Under the pieces are notes generated by a model, which saw nothing but the letters and a program-made list of their open reading frames with translations, did not search any database and was not told the origin of the DNA. The position numbers and the translations under genes are program-made. Below are positions 55,855 through 64,000 of a stretch of DNA of 64,000 nucleotides, piece after piece. Every line of letters begins with the position of its first letter. Position 1 is the first letter of the stretch. The DNA is from an uncultured Candidatus Thioglobus sp. (GTDB taxonomy: Bacteria > Pseudomonadota > Gammaproteobacteria > PS1 > Pseudothioglobaceae), in assembly GCA_905182815.1 (NCBI GenBank), contig CAJJCX010000001.1:62001-126000 (forward strand), in the 5' to 3' direction.

Positions 55855-56512
55855 TGAATATACTTGCTATAGATACTTGCACTGAGGTGGCATCGGTTAC
55901 ATTATATTCTTCTGGAGTCAGGAACGAGTAGAGTGCTGACTAATGTTGACAAAAGCTCTGGACACATTCTTAAAGCTCTGTGACGAAGTTTTTCATGAGT
56001 CAGGAAGACAATTAAAAGAAATCGATTTAATTGCATATTCAAAAGGCCCAGGTGCTTTTACAGGCGTGAGAATGTGTATTGGCGTTGTGCAGGGGCTTTC
56101 GCTTTCTTGCAGTATTCCTACCATTGGTTTTTCAACACTTGAATTGTTAGGATTTAGGGCATCTAAAATACTTAAAAAAGAGAAAATTGCCATTGCGCTT
56201 GATGCTCGTATGGGAGAGGTTTACTGGGCAGTTTATGATCATGGTGCTATTAATAAAATGAAAATTTGTGGCCCTGAAGATGTTGATTGCTTAGGAGATG
56301 ATTTTGTGGGGGTAGGAACAGGATGGGCAGTTCATTATGATAAATTACATACAGCCTCTAATGTTGAGGTAACTGACCTTACTATATGCCCCGAGGCATC
56401 CGAATTGGTAGATTTGTCGATTCATGCAATTGAGTCGGGTCAAAACCCAACATTTGAACTCCCACAACCAATATATTTACGAAACAACGTCGCTCAAAAA
56501 TCATTAAAATAA
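55854..56512 (+). pseudogene. tsaB: tRNA threonylcarbamoyladenosine protein TsaB, frameshifted
   Basis: Starts MNILAIDTCTEVASVTLYSSG at 55854 (ATG overlapping the mtgA stop). The frame then shifts near 55915-55925 (SRVLTNVDKSSGHIL) and again near 55975 (LCDEVFHESG), after which a long frame runs to 56512 with the TsaB landmarks SKGPGAFTGVRM and LDARMGEVYWA. Repaired length is ~219 residues, normal. TsaB works with TsaD and TsaE in t6A tRNA modification and is essential in most bacteria, so sequence error is the likely cause. Confidence 0.88.
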
Positions 56513-56538
56513 AATCTTTTTTTTAGCTTTTTTTAGTT

Positions 56539-57276
56539 ATGTGGAAATGGATTCAAAGGCAGTCGTCTCCTAAAATTTTTTACCAAACCTGTTCCAACTT
56601 AACCCCTTGGTTTTTTTGGCCATTTATTGGTTTTTTAGTTATTGGTCTATACTGGGCGCTTATCGTTTCTCCTGCCGATTATCAACAAGGAGATGGCTAC
56701 AGAATTATTTTTATTCATGTACCTAGTGCGATTTTATCAATGATGGTTTATGCAATTATGGCTATTGCTGGAGGTATTGGACTTATCTGGCAGATTAAGA
56801 TGGCTGAAGTAGTTGCAAAGGTTTCAGCCCCTATTGGTGCTGCCTTTACAATTATTGCATTAGTGACAGGAGCTGTCTGGGGAAAGCCAATGTGGGGAGC
56901 TTGGTGGGTTTGGGATGCAAGGCTAACCTCAGAGCTTATCTTGCTTTTTTTATATTTGGCTTATATGTCTCTAAATAATGCGTTTGATAACCCACGAACT
57001 GCGGCTAAATCAAGCTCAATCCTAGCGTTAGTTGGTTTGGTAAATTTACCCATTATTCATTACTCAGTTAAATGGTGGAATACACTTCACCAGGGTTACT
57101 CAGTTGGTACTGGTGGTTTAAAAGATCCTGATATGCAAATTGCTCTAGCGCTAATGTTCGTTGCCTCTATATTCCTTTATGCATTATTAGTGGCTATTAA
57201 AGCTAAAACTGAGGTTTTAATTCGTGAGCAAAATTCGCGGTGGGTTCAAGAAGAAGTTACTGGAGCAGTCTCATGA
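56539..57276 (+). CDS. ccmC: Cytochrome c maturation heme-handling protein CcmC
   Basis: A 245-residue membrane protein with six helices. The periplasmic tryptophan-rich loop is readable as WGAWWVWDARLTSE, and the flanking loops carry histidines (FIHVPSAI, IIHYSVKWWNTLHQG). CcmC loads heme onto CcmE. It overlaps ccmD by an ATGA junction. In many gammaproteobacteria ccmA and ccmB precede it; here tsaB does. Confidence 0.94.
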   Translation: MWKWIQRQSSPKIFYQTCSNLTPWFFWPFIGFLVIGLYWALIVSPADYQQGDGYRIIFIHVPSAILSMMVYAIMAIAGGIGLIWQIKMAEVVAKVSAPIGAAFTIIALVTGAVWGKPMWGAWWVWDARLTSELILLFLYLAYMSLNNAFDNPRTAAKSSSILALVGLVNLPIIHYSVKWWNTLHQGYSVGTGGLKDPDMQIALALMFVASIFLYALLVAIKAKTEVLIREQNSRWVQEEVTGAVS

Positions 57277-57440
57277 CAATGGTAGAGTATTTTTCCTTTC
57301 TTCCTTATGGTAAATATGCATTTTATGTGTGGCTAGCATACGGCGTTTCTGCGATAACAGTTATTACTCTGTTCTTAAGTGCGAATAGGAATCATAAAAA
57401 AGCCTTAATCAATCTACAAAATAAGTATTCAAGAAAATAA
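57273..57440 (+). CDS. ccmD: Heme exporter subunit CcmD
   Basis: A ~55-residue protein with one membrane helix (residues ~15-36) and a basic cytoplasmic tail. The start MTMVEYFSFLPYGKYAFYVW is typical; ATG at 57273 overlaps the ccmC stop, and its own stop overlaps the ccmE start. CcmD stabilises the CcmC-CcmE complex. Confidence 0.85.
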   Translation: MTMVEYFSFLPYGKYAFYVWLAYGVSAITVITLFLSANRNHKKALINLQNKYSRK

Positions 57441-57898
57441 TGACTCGAAGACAAAACCGTATGCTTCTTGTTGCACTTCTTTTATTTGGCGTGTTTTCAG
57501 CTGGCTATTTAGGCATCAAAGCGTTTAATGAAAATCTTTTATATTTCTATACGCCAACTGATGTAGCTAATGGGAAGGCGCCAATTGGAAAAAGTTTTAG
57601 AGTGGGTGGGCTCGTTGAAAAAGATAGTGTTCAAAGACGAGGACATGATGGTAAGCTTTGTTGTGACAGATAATAATAAATCAATTGAAGTAAACTATGA
57701 AGGCATTCTGCCTGATCTTTTTAGAGAGGGGCAGGGGGTTGTTGCGAGTGGATCATTGACTTCAAAGTGCGTTAAAAATTGGTCTTGTAAGGATGCAAAT
57801 ATACATTTCTAGCAACAGATGTATTGGCTAAGCATGATGAAAACTATATGCCGCCTGAAGTTGCTGCGGCATTACAATCGATTGAGGCAAAAGAATGA
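57440..57898 (+). pseudogene. ccmE: Heme chaperone CcmE, frameshifted
   Basis: The N-terminal frame (membrane helix, then [10 protein letters not shown] and [14 protein letters not shown]) ends near 57673; a second frame carries [21 protein letters not shown]; a third carries [18 protein letters not shown] with the heme-binding His. Two one-base indels, near 57650 and 57770-57790, explain the breaks. Repaired length is ~152 residues, as expected. The core motifs are intact, which argues for sequence error. Confidence 0.88.
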
Positions 57899-58418
57899 AA
57901 AAACTAATTCCATTAATTGTATTTATTATTATTGCAGTGTTTTTGTTTTTGAGTCTTAACTCAAATCCAAGCAAACTGCCTTCACCACTTCTAGGAAAAA
58001 TGTTTCCTAGTCCATTCAGGGTAAAGATTTTTACACAGATGAGACTATTGAGGTTTCAGATCTACTTGCTAGTAATATGACTTTAGTAAATGTTTGGGCG
58101 TCATGGTGCACTACCTGTCGAAAAGAGCATCAAATGATTATGAATATAGCAAAAAACACAAACCTACAAATGATTGGTATTGACTACAAAGACACCAGGG
58201 AAAATGGTGCAAAGTATTTAGAAATTATGGGCAATCCTTTTGATGAAATTATATTTGATCCAACTGGTAAGATTGGAATGGATCTTGGAGTTTATGCAAC
58301 ACCTGAGACTTTCTTAGTTAATGAAGAAGGCGTTATTCTGTATAAGCATATTGGTGAAATTGACCAAAATGTTTGGGATGAAAAATTTGCTATTCACTTG
58401 AAATCCGTTGAAAGTTAA
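57895..58418 (+). pseudogene. ccmG: Thiol:disulfide interchange protein CcmG/DsbE, frameshifted
   Basis: The N-terminal frame gives a membrane anchor ([18 protein letters not shown]) and KLPSPLLGK; an indel near 58015 leads to KDFYTDETIEVSDLL, ASWCTTCRKEH (active-site CxxC) and GVYATPETFLVNEEG with the cis-Pro. Repaired length is ~174 residues. The start overlaps the ccmE stop (ATGA). ccmF, normally between E and G, is absent here. Confidence 0.85.
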
Positions 58419-58433
58419 AGTATTTTTATGAAA

Positions 58434-58450
58434 ATTGCATATTATGCAAT
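58434..58450. terminator. 17-base palindrome after ccmG, possible terminator
   Basis: ATTGCATA-T-TATGCAAT, a perfect palindrome 16 bases after the ccmG stop, followed by ATTTTATTTG. It could end the ccm transcript or be a regulatory site for the HU promoter ~30 bases further on. Confidence 0.45.
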
Positions 58451-58481
58451 ATTTTATTTGTATTTTATTGCTAGATATGGC

Positions 58482-58509
58482 TTGAGACAGGGGTTTAATG
58501 ATGTATAAT
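58482..58509 (+). promoter_or_regulatory. Sigma-70 promoter of the HU gene
   Basis: TTGAGA (58482-58487), 16-base spacer, TATAAT (58504-58509). Transcription would begin about 58516, 60 bases before the HU ATG. The perfect -10 fits a highly expressed gene. Confidence 0.65.
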
Positions 58510-58575
58510 CCATTTTGAACGCCATAATATATTTTGGTTTTTGTTAAATTTATAAACATATAAGGATTATGAACA

Positions 58576-58848
58576 ATGAATAAATCAGATTTAGTTTCAG
58601 CCATTGCTGACAACTCAGGTTTATCTAAGGCAGACGCAGCTCGCGCTTTAGATGCAACAACTAGCGCTATTACTGGTGCATTAGCAAAAGGCGATTCAGT
58701 TGCTATTACAGGTTTTGGTAGTTTTCTAGTTAGAGCGCGTGCAGCTCGAAGTGGCCGTAACCCACAAACAGGTGCTACGATTCAAATTAAAGCTTCAAAT
58801 GCTCCAGCATTTAAAGCAGGCAAATTATTAAAGGAATCTGTTAACTAG
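58576..58848 (+). CDS. hup: HU-type DNA-binding protein
   Basis: A 90-residue nucleoid protein of standard length. The signature GFGSFLVRARAARSGRNPQTG covers the DNA-binding arm, with the Pro that intercalates. IHF subunits are longer and have different arm sequence. It has its own near-consensus promoter and terminator, so it is a single-gene unit. Confidence 0.93.
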   Translation: MNKSDLVSAIADNSGLSKADAARALDATTSAITGALAKGDSVAITGFGSFLVRARAARSGRNPQTGATIQIKASNAPAFKAGKLLKESVN

Positions 58849-58870
58849 ATAGATTTTTGTCAGTATAATA

Positions 58871-58905
58871 TGCCCGATTCCTGAAGTGATTCGGGCATTT
58901 TTTTT
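58871..58905 (+). terminator. Rho-independent terminator of the HU gene
   Basis: TGCCCGA (58871-58877) pairs with TCGGGCA (58891-58897), extended by weaker inner pairs, and is followed by eight T residues. tRNA-Val begins right after the T-run, so the tRNAs either have their own promoter in this short region or depend on read-through. Confidence 0.85.
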
Positions 58906-58981
58906 GGGCGCTTAGCTCAGTTGGGAGAGCATCGCCCTTACAAGGCGAGGGTCACAAGTTCAAGTCTTGTAGCGCCCACCA
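58906..58981 (+). tRNA. tRNA-Val (anticodon UAC)
   Basis: A 76-base cloverleaf including encoded CCA. Acceptor GGGCGCT/AGCGCCC, D-arm AGCTCAG, anticodon loop CTTACAA, T-arm with GTTCAAGTC. Confidence 0.97.
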
Positions 58982-58988
58982 AAAAATT

Positions 58989-59065
58989 GGAGCGGTAGTT
59001 CAGTTGGTTAGAACGCCTGCCTGTCACGCAGGAGGTCGCGGGTTCGACCCCCGTCCGCTCCGCCA
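58989..59065 (+). tRNA. tRNA-Asp (anticodon GUC)
   Basis: A 77-base cloverleaf including encoded CCA. Acceptor GGAGCGG/CCGCTCC, anticodon loop CTGTCAC, discriminator G, T-arm GGTTCGACCC. It lies 7 bases after tRNA-Val, so both are likely cut from one transcript. Confidence 0.97.
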
Positions 59066-59148
59066 TTTTTAAATAGATTACAAGCTCTCATTGCTTTGAG
59101 TAAATTGTGTGAAAATGGCATTCATTAAAAATATAGATTCGAATTCCA

Positions 59149-60510
59149 ATGAATGTTGATCTAACTAAAGATAATGATGCGCTTAATGGCGAGATTTTCC
59201 CTACGTTCGTTAGGTATCTGATTCCTTCTGTTCTGGGCTTAATTGCCATGACATCTTCCTCATTGGTGGATGGCATTTTTATTGGAAACTATGTGGGCAT
59301 TACTGCTCTAGCTGCAGTTAATCTTATTATTCCAATAATTACTCTGCTATTCGGCGTTAGTATGATGATGTCGATTGGTGGCTCAGTTCGAGGTGGAAAG
59401 TATCTTGGTGAGGGAAATAAGACAGCTGCATCTTCAATTTTCAGTAAGTCACTAATTTTTATGACTCTCTATGGTATTGCATCTATTACTCTGACCCTAG
59501 TATTTGAAGAGCAGATATTTGCGAGTCTCGGTGCTACTAAAGAACTGTTCCCAGTGATGAGTGAGTATTACCGCATCATCATGCCATTTGTCATTTTCCA
59601 GTTGATTATTATCCCTCTGTATTTCTTTATCCGTTTGGATGGCTTACCTAATCTTGCCGCCATTGCGCTTGGAGTTGGCGCAGTAGTTAATATAGCACTC
59701 GACTATTTATTTATTGCAGTTTATGATTGGGGATTAACTGGCGCAGCGTGGGCAACAGGCATATCAGAAGTTCTATCGCTATTAGTTATTCTGTTTTATT
59801 TTTTCATGCCAGAGAGGACCTTAAGTTTTAGTTTTCGACAGAACAACTGGATGGAAGTATTCCAGGCAGCATACAACGGAATCTCTGAATTTATTAATGA
59901 AGTTTCTGGAGCTATTATTGCCTTTATTTTTAACTGGATGCTTATTCAGAGGGCTGGAGTTGACGGCGTTGCCGCGATTACTGTTGTAAATTATATGTTG
60001 ATGACAGGCTTTATGATGTTCTTTGCCATCGAGGACACAAGTCAGGTCATGATTTCTCAAAATTATGGAGCTCAAAATGCACAGCGCACTCGAGCCTTTC
60101 TTAAAACTGCTTGCGTTATAGTTGCCTTATTAAGTTTATTTTTTATAACTATATTGCTTACAGCAAGTGAGCCTTTGATTTATCTATTTGTTAATGAGAA
60201 GGATAGCGATCAGACTGTGGCATTGGCTTTGGAATTTGTGACTTATGTTTGGCCAATTTTTATTTTTGCTGGCTTTAATATGATGATAACTGGTTACTTA
60301 ACTGCTATTCATCTGCCTTTTCAGTCTGCGCTTTTAGCAATGAGTCGGGGATTGATTCTTCCGACTGGTCTTTTAATAATTTTTTATAGCTTACTATCTG
60401 ATTTTCGCTTTATTGCCGCTCTTTCAATCGCAGAAGGTGTTGCCTTTATCCTTGCTATAGCTCTATTTCTTCTATATAGTCCTCAAAAAGCAATCTCCAG
60501 AGCAAGATAA
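59149..60510 (+). CDS. MATE family efflux protein
   Basis: A 453-residue inner-membrane protein with about 12 helices. N-terminal half: SSLVDGIFIGNYVGITALAAVNL and a GGSVRGGKYLGEG loop; the second half begins near residue 235 with the pseudo-symmetrical VDGVAAITVVNYML and SQNYGAQN. These are MATE landmarks; the substrate (drug, organic cation or other) is unknown. A terminator overlaps its stop codon. Confidence 0.9.
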   Translation: MNVDLTKDNDALNGEIFPTFVRYLIPSVLGLIAMTSSSLVDGIFIGNYVGITALAAVNLIIPIITLLFGVSMMMSIGGSVRGGKYLGEGNKTAASSIFSKSLIFMTLYGIASITLTLVFEEQIFASLGATKELFPVMSEYYRIIMPFVIFQLIIIPLYFFIRLDGLPNLAAIALGVGAVVNIALDYLFIAVYDWGLTGAAWATGISEVLSLLVILFYFFMPERTLSFSFRQNNWMEVFQAAYNGISEFINEVSGAIIAFIFNWMLIQRAGVDGVAAITVVNYMLMTGFMMFFAIEDTSQVMISQNYGAQNAQRTRAFLKTACVIVALLSLFFITILLTASEPLIYLFVNEKDSDQTVALALEFVTYVWPIFIFAGFNMMITGYLTAIHLPFQSALLAMSRGLILPTGLLIIFYSLLSDFRFIAALSIAEGVAFILAIALFLLYSPQKAISRAR

Positions 60511-60530
60511 GGCCCAAAGATAGGGCCTTA
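60508..60530. terminator. Terminator at the end of the MATE gene
   Basis: TAAGGCCC-N7-GGGCCTTA, a perfect 8-base stem that includes the MATE stop codon, followed by TTTATA. Symmetrical, so it can also serve the convergent cupin gene. Confidence 0.75.
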
Positions 60531-60553
60531 TTTATAGGCTCTTTTTATAGCTG

Positions 60554-60922
60554 TTAATTGTTATCCCATACTGCGAATGACTTACCTTGGTTATTGAACT
60601 CATAGCCAATAAAAGGCTCGTCACTAATGACTTCACCATCATGGCCTGGAGCAATAGAATACGCATCACCCGCATTAACAATCATCTCGGTGCCATCATC
60701 ATGAGTAACACGCATACTTCCCTGAATACAAGCACCTAAATGACCTGCTTGGCAACTATCACCTCCAACATGAGGTTTAATACACTCCGACCACATCCAT
60801 CCTGGTTGAGCTGTTACTCTAATAGCTTTTACTGTTCCAAATTCAAGCACTTCTGCACGAGTCTTGTCTGGTGATATTAAATCATCAGGAGTATCAAAAG
60901 ATTTTCTAACTAAGTTCGCCAT
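60554..60922 (-). CDS. Cupin-fold protein
   Basis: A 122-residue soluble single-domain cupin. The metal-site histidines are not in the standard HxH pattern: there is a KPHVGGDSCQAGHLGACI segment in motif 1 and GDAYSIAPGHDGEV in motif 2, so a metal site involving His and Cys is possible but unproved. It has an SD (AGGAG) close to the ATG. Function unknown; the closest look-alikes are stand-alone cupins of unknown role. Confidence 0.8.
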   Translation of the reverse strand: MANLVRKSFDTPDDLISPDKTRAEVLEFGTVKAIRVTAQPGWMWSECIKPHVGGDSCQAGHLGACIQGSMRVTHDDGTEMIVNAGDAYSIAPGHDGEVISDEPFIGYEFNNQGKSFAVWDNN

Positions 60923-61084
60923 AAAACTTCTCCTTTTATTTTTAAAGAAATTTAATTATAGCTCAAAATTAATCCTACCTCATATATCAGAGAGACTTTA
61001 TTCAGATTTGTTTCAGTAAAATCTTTATCTAAATAACTCCTAATCTTCATCTATCCTTTGTATGTTCCATTTAGAATAATCACT

Positions 61085-61858
61085 ATGAAAAATAAACTAC
61101 TCTTATTATTGTCTTCTCTAATACTCTCATTCAGCGCTTATGGTGAGTGGACAACTGTACTGCCAGGTAATAATTCCTCTTTATATATCGACTTTGAAAC
61201 ACTGGAAGAGCGAGAAGGCTTCATTTATTGGCTTTATATGGATTCATGGACTGATGGGAGTGCCAAATCTAATGCTCAGGGTGATTGTAATTTAAAGGGG
61301 TTTAAAGTTAATAAACGAGTTAATTTTTCAATGCCTATGGGAGAGGGTGAAGGTATTGAAAATAATATGGTTAGTTCTTGGGAATACTATGAGCCAAACA
61401 CTGGTTATGAAATCTTATTAAATTTCATATGTCAAATGTCAAAGCTAAATCCTGAAGAACAAGCAATTCGTATTGAGGCGTTAACAAAAAGAAATGAAGA
61501 GTTTGAAAGACAAAGGAACGGGCTTAATAAAGATTCTGAAGTAGAACAAAGCTCATCTCAAATGAGTACTTTAAAGTCACCCTACATTAAGAGTGTTGAA
61601 GCAAATATTAAACAATTTTGGCGCTATGAAGGTGCAGAAGACAGTTGGAGTTGTGATGTGCTAATTAATCAAGCTGAGAATGGCGCTGTAGAGAGCGTAA
61701 AAATTCTAGGGTGTGCTTTACCTGCAATGTCAAAAAGCAATGCACAAGCATTTGGGGCGTCCATCAGAAGAGCAGTCTTCAAATCATCGCCTCTTCCACT
61801 TCCTCTAGATGAGGGAGCATTTGATAGAGAGATTGTATTTAAATTTAATGTTAAATAA
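61085..61858 (+). CDS. Exported protein: surface-adhesin E-like domain plus TolA/TonB-like C-terminal domain
   Basis: A 257-residue exported protein. I chose ATG at 61085 because it starts a clean signal peptide (LLLLLSSLILSFSAYG) with cleavage after residue ~20. Residues ~22-130 resemble the surface-adhesin protein E domain (WTTVLPGNNSSLYIDF, SWEYY). A charged linker follows, and residues ~175-257 look like a TolA C-terminal/TonB-like domain (IKQFWRYEGA...WSCDVLIN, REIVFKFN). It probably resides in the periplasm or at the outer membrane. The combination is unusual. Confidence 0.65.
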   Translation: MKNKLLLLLSSLILSFSAYGEWTTVLPGNNSSLYIDFETLEEREGFIYWLYMDSWTDGSAKSNAQGDCNLKGFKVNKRVNFSMPMGEGEGIENNMVSSWEYYEPNTGYEILLNFICQMSKLNPEEQAIRIEALTKRNEEFERQRNGLNKDSEVEQSSSQMSTLKSPYIKSVEANIKQFWRYEGAEDSWSCDVLINQAENGAVESVKILGCALPAMSKSNAQAFGASIRRAVFKSSPLPLPLDEGAFDREIVFKFNVK

Positions 61859-61921
61859 TCTTTAAACGCTTATTCATCCAAGTGAAAGTAAGCTTCTCAT
61901 TCGTTTGTCTGAACTGGTTTA

Positions 61922-62467
61922 TTAAGTTAGTTTAGGCTTGGTTAGGAAAGTTTTTAAGGCAAGTATTATTCCAACAAGGATGATCAACCAAGTCAGGCCT
62001 GACATTGTCAATTTAAATATGTTGAGTCCGGAGCCCAATGAAACCAATGTTTCAGATATTGCGCCTGAAATTGAATAAGTTTTTAACATCAATAATTCAA
62101 GAAAATTCTCAGACCAATCGGCGATCATACCAAGGACAGTAGGAGCTACTAATAATAGACGCTTGCTTTTAAAGAAATACACAATCCAAGAGCCAAACAT
62201 CGCAGTACTAACAACGGCAAAAATTACGTCCCAAAACTTAAGGAATTGGCTATAGCAAAAAAGTTGAGCCTGGTCCCTTGCCTGAAAAAAACCTTGAACC
62301 ATCTCTATATTATAATTAGCAAGACCAAGTGATTTTATCCCAATATCTATGCTGAAGCAGCTACTTAGAGGCACCCAAACAAATGATATGTACAAGATAA
62401 ATACTAAAGTAAATCCTATAGCAAAATATAGATTTTTGTGATTCTTTGGATTAATTATTTTGTTCAT
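61922..62467 (-). CDS. Membrane protein of unknown function
   Basis: A 181-residue protein with about four hydrophobic helices (near residues 13-32, 80-100, 105-125 and 150-172) and a Cys-containing extracytoplasmic loop. I do not recognise a family. Single gene; the upstream region is shared divergently with the 77-residue membrane gene. Confidence 0.65.
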   Translation of the reverse strand: MNKIINPKNHKNLYFAIGFTLVFILYISFVWVPLSSCFSIDIGIKSLGLANYNIEMVQGFFQARDQAQLFCYSQFLKFWDVIFAVVSTAMFGSWIVYFFKSKRLLLVAPTVLGMIADWSENFLELLMLKTYSISGAISETLVSLGSGLNIFKLTMSGLTWLIILVGIILALKTFLTKPKLT

Positions 62468-62618
62468 ATTCTTACCTATTAATGAGAATAGTTAATGTCA
62501 GCGCTCAATCTGACTTAAGACAAATATACGCTATAACAATCTCAAATTTTTAATTTTTAGACACTATCAGAGGACATTAATCTGAGTAATCAACAATAAC
62601 TTATTTCTCAAAAATTAA

Positions 62619-62637
62619 ACTAAATTTTAAATTTAGT
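62619..62637. promoter_or_regulatory. 19-base perfect palindrome, candidate operator
   Basis: ACTAAATTT-T-AAATTTAGT, just upstream of a TATAAT (62649-62654) that may be the -10 of the following small membrane gene. The position overlaps where a -35 would lie, consistent with repressor binding. AT-rich composition lowers the weight of the evidence. Confidence 0.4.
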
Positions 62638-62680
62638 CCAAGTTGGCATATAATCCTATTTTTTTCTAGGAAAGACTTGA

Positions 62681-62914
62681 GTGATGCGATTTGCTAAATA
62701 TGAACAACAGTTGAAGTGGCTAGCATTATTCCTAGGCATCCTCAGTACAATTGCAATTATCAATGACTTGTATCCTTACACAATGTTTATTGGACTTCCT
62801 TTTTGCTTAATCTGGGTTTACTGTGCTTGGCTTCATACTGAAAAACAACTGAAATGGATTAATATAATCTTTACTGGGCTTTATACATACGGCATAGCTA
62901 ATTATTATTTCTAG
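62681..62914 (+). CDS. Small two-helix membrane protein
   Basis: A 77-residue protein with hydrophobic helices at about residues 12-28 and 34-50 and a third hydrophobic stretch near the C-terminus. No family recognised. A TATAAT lies 27 bases upstream, so it may be expressed with a very short leader. Followed by a convergent terminator. Confidence 0.55.
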   Translation: MMRFAKYEQQLKWLALFLGILSTIAIINDLYPYTMFIGLPFCLIWVYCAWLHTEKQLKWINIIFTGLYTYGIANYYF

Positions 62915-62922
62915 CATTAACA

Positions 62923-62955
62923 AATTTCCCCCTAGCTATAAGTTAGAGGGAAATT
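62923..62955. terminator. Bidirectional terminator hairpin
   Basis: AATTTCCC...GGGAAATT with further pairing (CTA/TAG) around a small loop. It lies between two convergent genes, 9 bases after the small membrane gene stop and 22 bases from the oxidoreductase stop. Confidence 0.65.
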
Positions 62956-62976
62956 CGATTTTAACTGGGCTTAAAC

Positions 62977-63984
62977 TTATTCTACTATCTTCACAATAAC
63001 TTTCCCTTTGGCGCGGCCTGTTGATAGATACTCAAGCGCTTGGATGCTACTCTTAAAATCATACGTTTTGTCTATCACTGGCTTGATTGAGCCAGACTCA
63101 TATAATTGTGCTATCTTTTTCAGCTGAGTGCCACTCGATGACATGAATAGAAACCGATACATTGCGTTCATTTTTGCAGCCGCCTTGGTAACTTTTCTAG
63201 CTTGGAAAGCTAAAATTAAACGTACAAACTTGTTTAGGCCAAACTGTTTTGCAGTAATGCTATCAAGAGCTCCTGATATAGATACTACCCGACCACCATC
63301 TTTTAAAACTTTAAATGCATTAAGTGTGTGTTCGCCTCCTAAAGTATCAAACACAACATCAAACTTAGCACCTTCATCAAGGTAGTTGTGTTTGGTGTAA
63401 TCGATAACCTTATCTGCGCCTAAATCCTTCACCAATTTAACATTTTTAGTGCTTGTGGTAGAGGTCACATTTGCCCCTAGATGTTTTGCAAGTTGAATGG
63501 CAATAGTGCCAACTCCTCCAGATCCAGCGTGTATTAAAATATTTTCTCCAGAGGATAGTTTTGCCACATCTACAAGCGCCTGATATGAGGTAAGACCAGC
63601 CAAAGGTATACTGGCGGATTCATCAAAGCTAAGATTTGAAGGAATGAGGGCAGCGTCGTTGTCATTTGAAATCACATACTCTGCCATAGTTCCAACAAAG
63701 TCCTCTGCTATTCTTGAATATACTTTATCTCCAGCTTTGAAGTTTTTTACATTTTTCCCGACTTTTTCAACAATACCGCTGACATCTCTTCCAATGCCCT
63801 TAGGAAATTGTATCTTTCCCATAGCCTTAAAGTCACCTCTAAGAATCTTATAATCAATTGGATTAAAGCTCGCAGAATGAGTTTTAATAAGTATTTGATT
63901 TTTACCAAAATTAGGAATAGGAACTTCTTGCACCTTTAAGCTTGTGCCTGCATCGCCATATTTTGTCATCATTAGTGATTTCAT
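62977..63984 (-). CDS. Zinc-independent MDR-family NADP oxidoreductase (quinone reductase-like)
   Basis: A 335-residue medium-chain dehydrogenase/reductase. N-terminal GroES-like domain with FNPIDYKILRGDF and GRDVSGIVEKVG; nucleotide site IHAGSGGVGTIAIQLAKHLGA. The structural and catalytic zinc cysteines of alcohol dehydrogenases are missing, so it fits the zeta-crystallin/quinone oxidoreductase branch. Substrate unknown. The start is 16 bases from the end of the window. Confidence 0.9.
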   Translation of the reverse strand: MKSLMMTKYGDAGTSLKVQEVPIPNFGKNQILIKTHSASFNPIDYKILRGDFKAMGKIQFPKGIGRDVSGIVEKVGKNVKNFKAGDKVYSRIAEDFVGTMAEYVISNDNDAALIPSNLSFDESASIPLAGLTSYQALVDVAKLSSGENILIHAGSGGVGTIAIQLAKHLGANVTSTTSTKNVKLVKDLGADKVIDYTKHNYLDEGAKFDVVFDTLGGEHTLNAFKVLKDGGRVVSISGALDSITAKQFGLNKFVRLILAFQARKVTKAAAKMNAMYRFLFMSSSGTQLKKIAQLYESGSIKPVIDKTYDFKSSIQALEYLSTGRAKGKVIVKIVE

Positions 63985-64000
63985 TTTTTATACCCTTATG

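Overview
The window is AT-rich bacterial chromosome. It most resembles a marine gammaproteobacterium of the SUP05/Arctic96BD-19 (Thioglobus/Pseudothioglobus) group. The reasons are a RuBisCO-activase pair (CbbQ end, CbbO), a TauE/SafE-type exporter, compact gammaproteobacterial gene orders (hisS-yfgM-der, yqiB-cpdA, rpsF-rpsR-rplI-dnaB) and a second-type rhodopsin next to a flotillin, an arrangement I recall being described for Pelagibacterales and Pseudothioglobus. Taxonomy is inferred from gene content only; no rRNA is present.

Layout. 1-3.5 kb: end of cbbQ, cbbO and two unknown small genes. 3.6-4.9 kb: malonyl-CoA decarboxylase. 4.9-27.3 kb: a large accessory cluster. It holds a sodium symporter, two sugar-type (Rbs-like) ABC importers with unusual fused or extended subunits, a hybrid histidine kinase, a LuxR-type response regulator, a TorT-like periplasmic protein, a divergent proteorhodopsin-like protein with a D-T-L motif, a flotillin with a duplicated coiled coil, an N,N-dimethylformamidase-like large subunit and two paralogous small-subunit-like proteins. 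27.4-28.1 kb: frameshifted DUF1624 membrane gene. 28.1-32.7 kb: molybdenum cofactor genes (mog, moaD, moaA, moaC, moeA, mobA, moaE). 32.8-36.7 kb: YczE-like protein, PhyH dioxygenase, TauE/SafE permease, aspartate ammonia-lyase. 36.7-43.2 kb: a stretch with many interrupted genes (DUF4389, XRE regulator, small membrane genes, ung, an MsbA-like exporter) among intact pdxB, tpm, a cold-shock protein and a lytic-transglycosylase-like lipoprotein. 43.3-55.2 kb: housekeeping genes (pyrG, der, hisS, dnaB, ribosomal proteins, cpdA, cutC). 55.2-58.4 kb: mtgA, tsaB and a partial cytochrome c maturation set (ccmC, D, E, G), several with frameshifts. 58.5-64 kb: HU, tRNA-Val, tRNA-Asp, MATE exporter, cupin, envelope protein, small membrane genes and an MDR oxidoreductase.

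How it may work together (inference). The 4.9-27.3 kb cluster looks like a sense-import-hydrolyse system for a small amide or methylated-amine-like solute: periplasmic proteins and ABC subunits import it, the kinase/regulator pair controls expression, and the DMFase-like enzyme would release formate and an amine. The adjacent Moco genes could serve a formate dehydrogenase, but none is in the window. The roles of the rhodopsin and flotillin in this setting are unknown and are the main point of interest.

Quality note: about ten genes, most of them in two stretches (36.7-43.2 and 55.8-58.1 kb), carry one-base indels, including normally essential genes. This looks more like local sequence error than gene decay.
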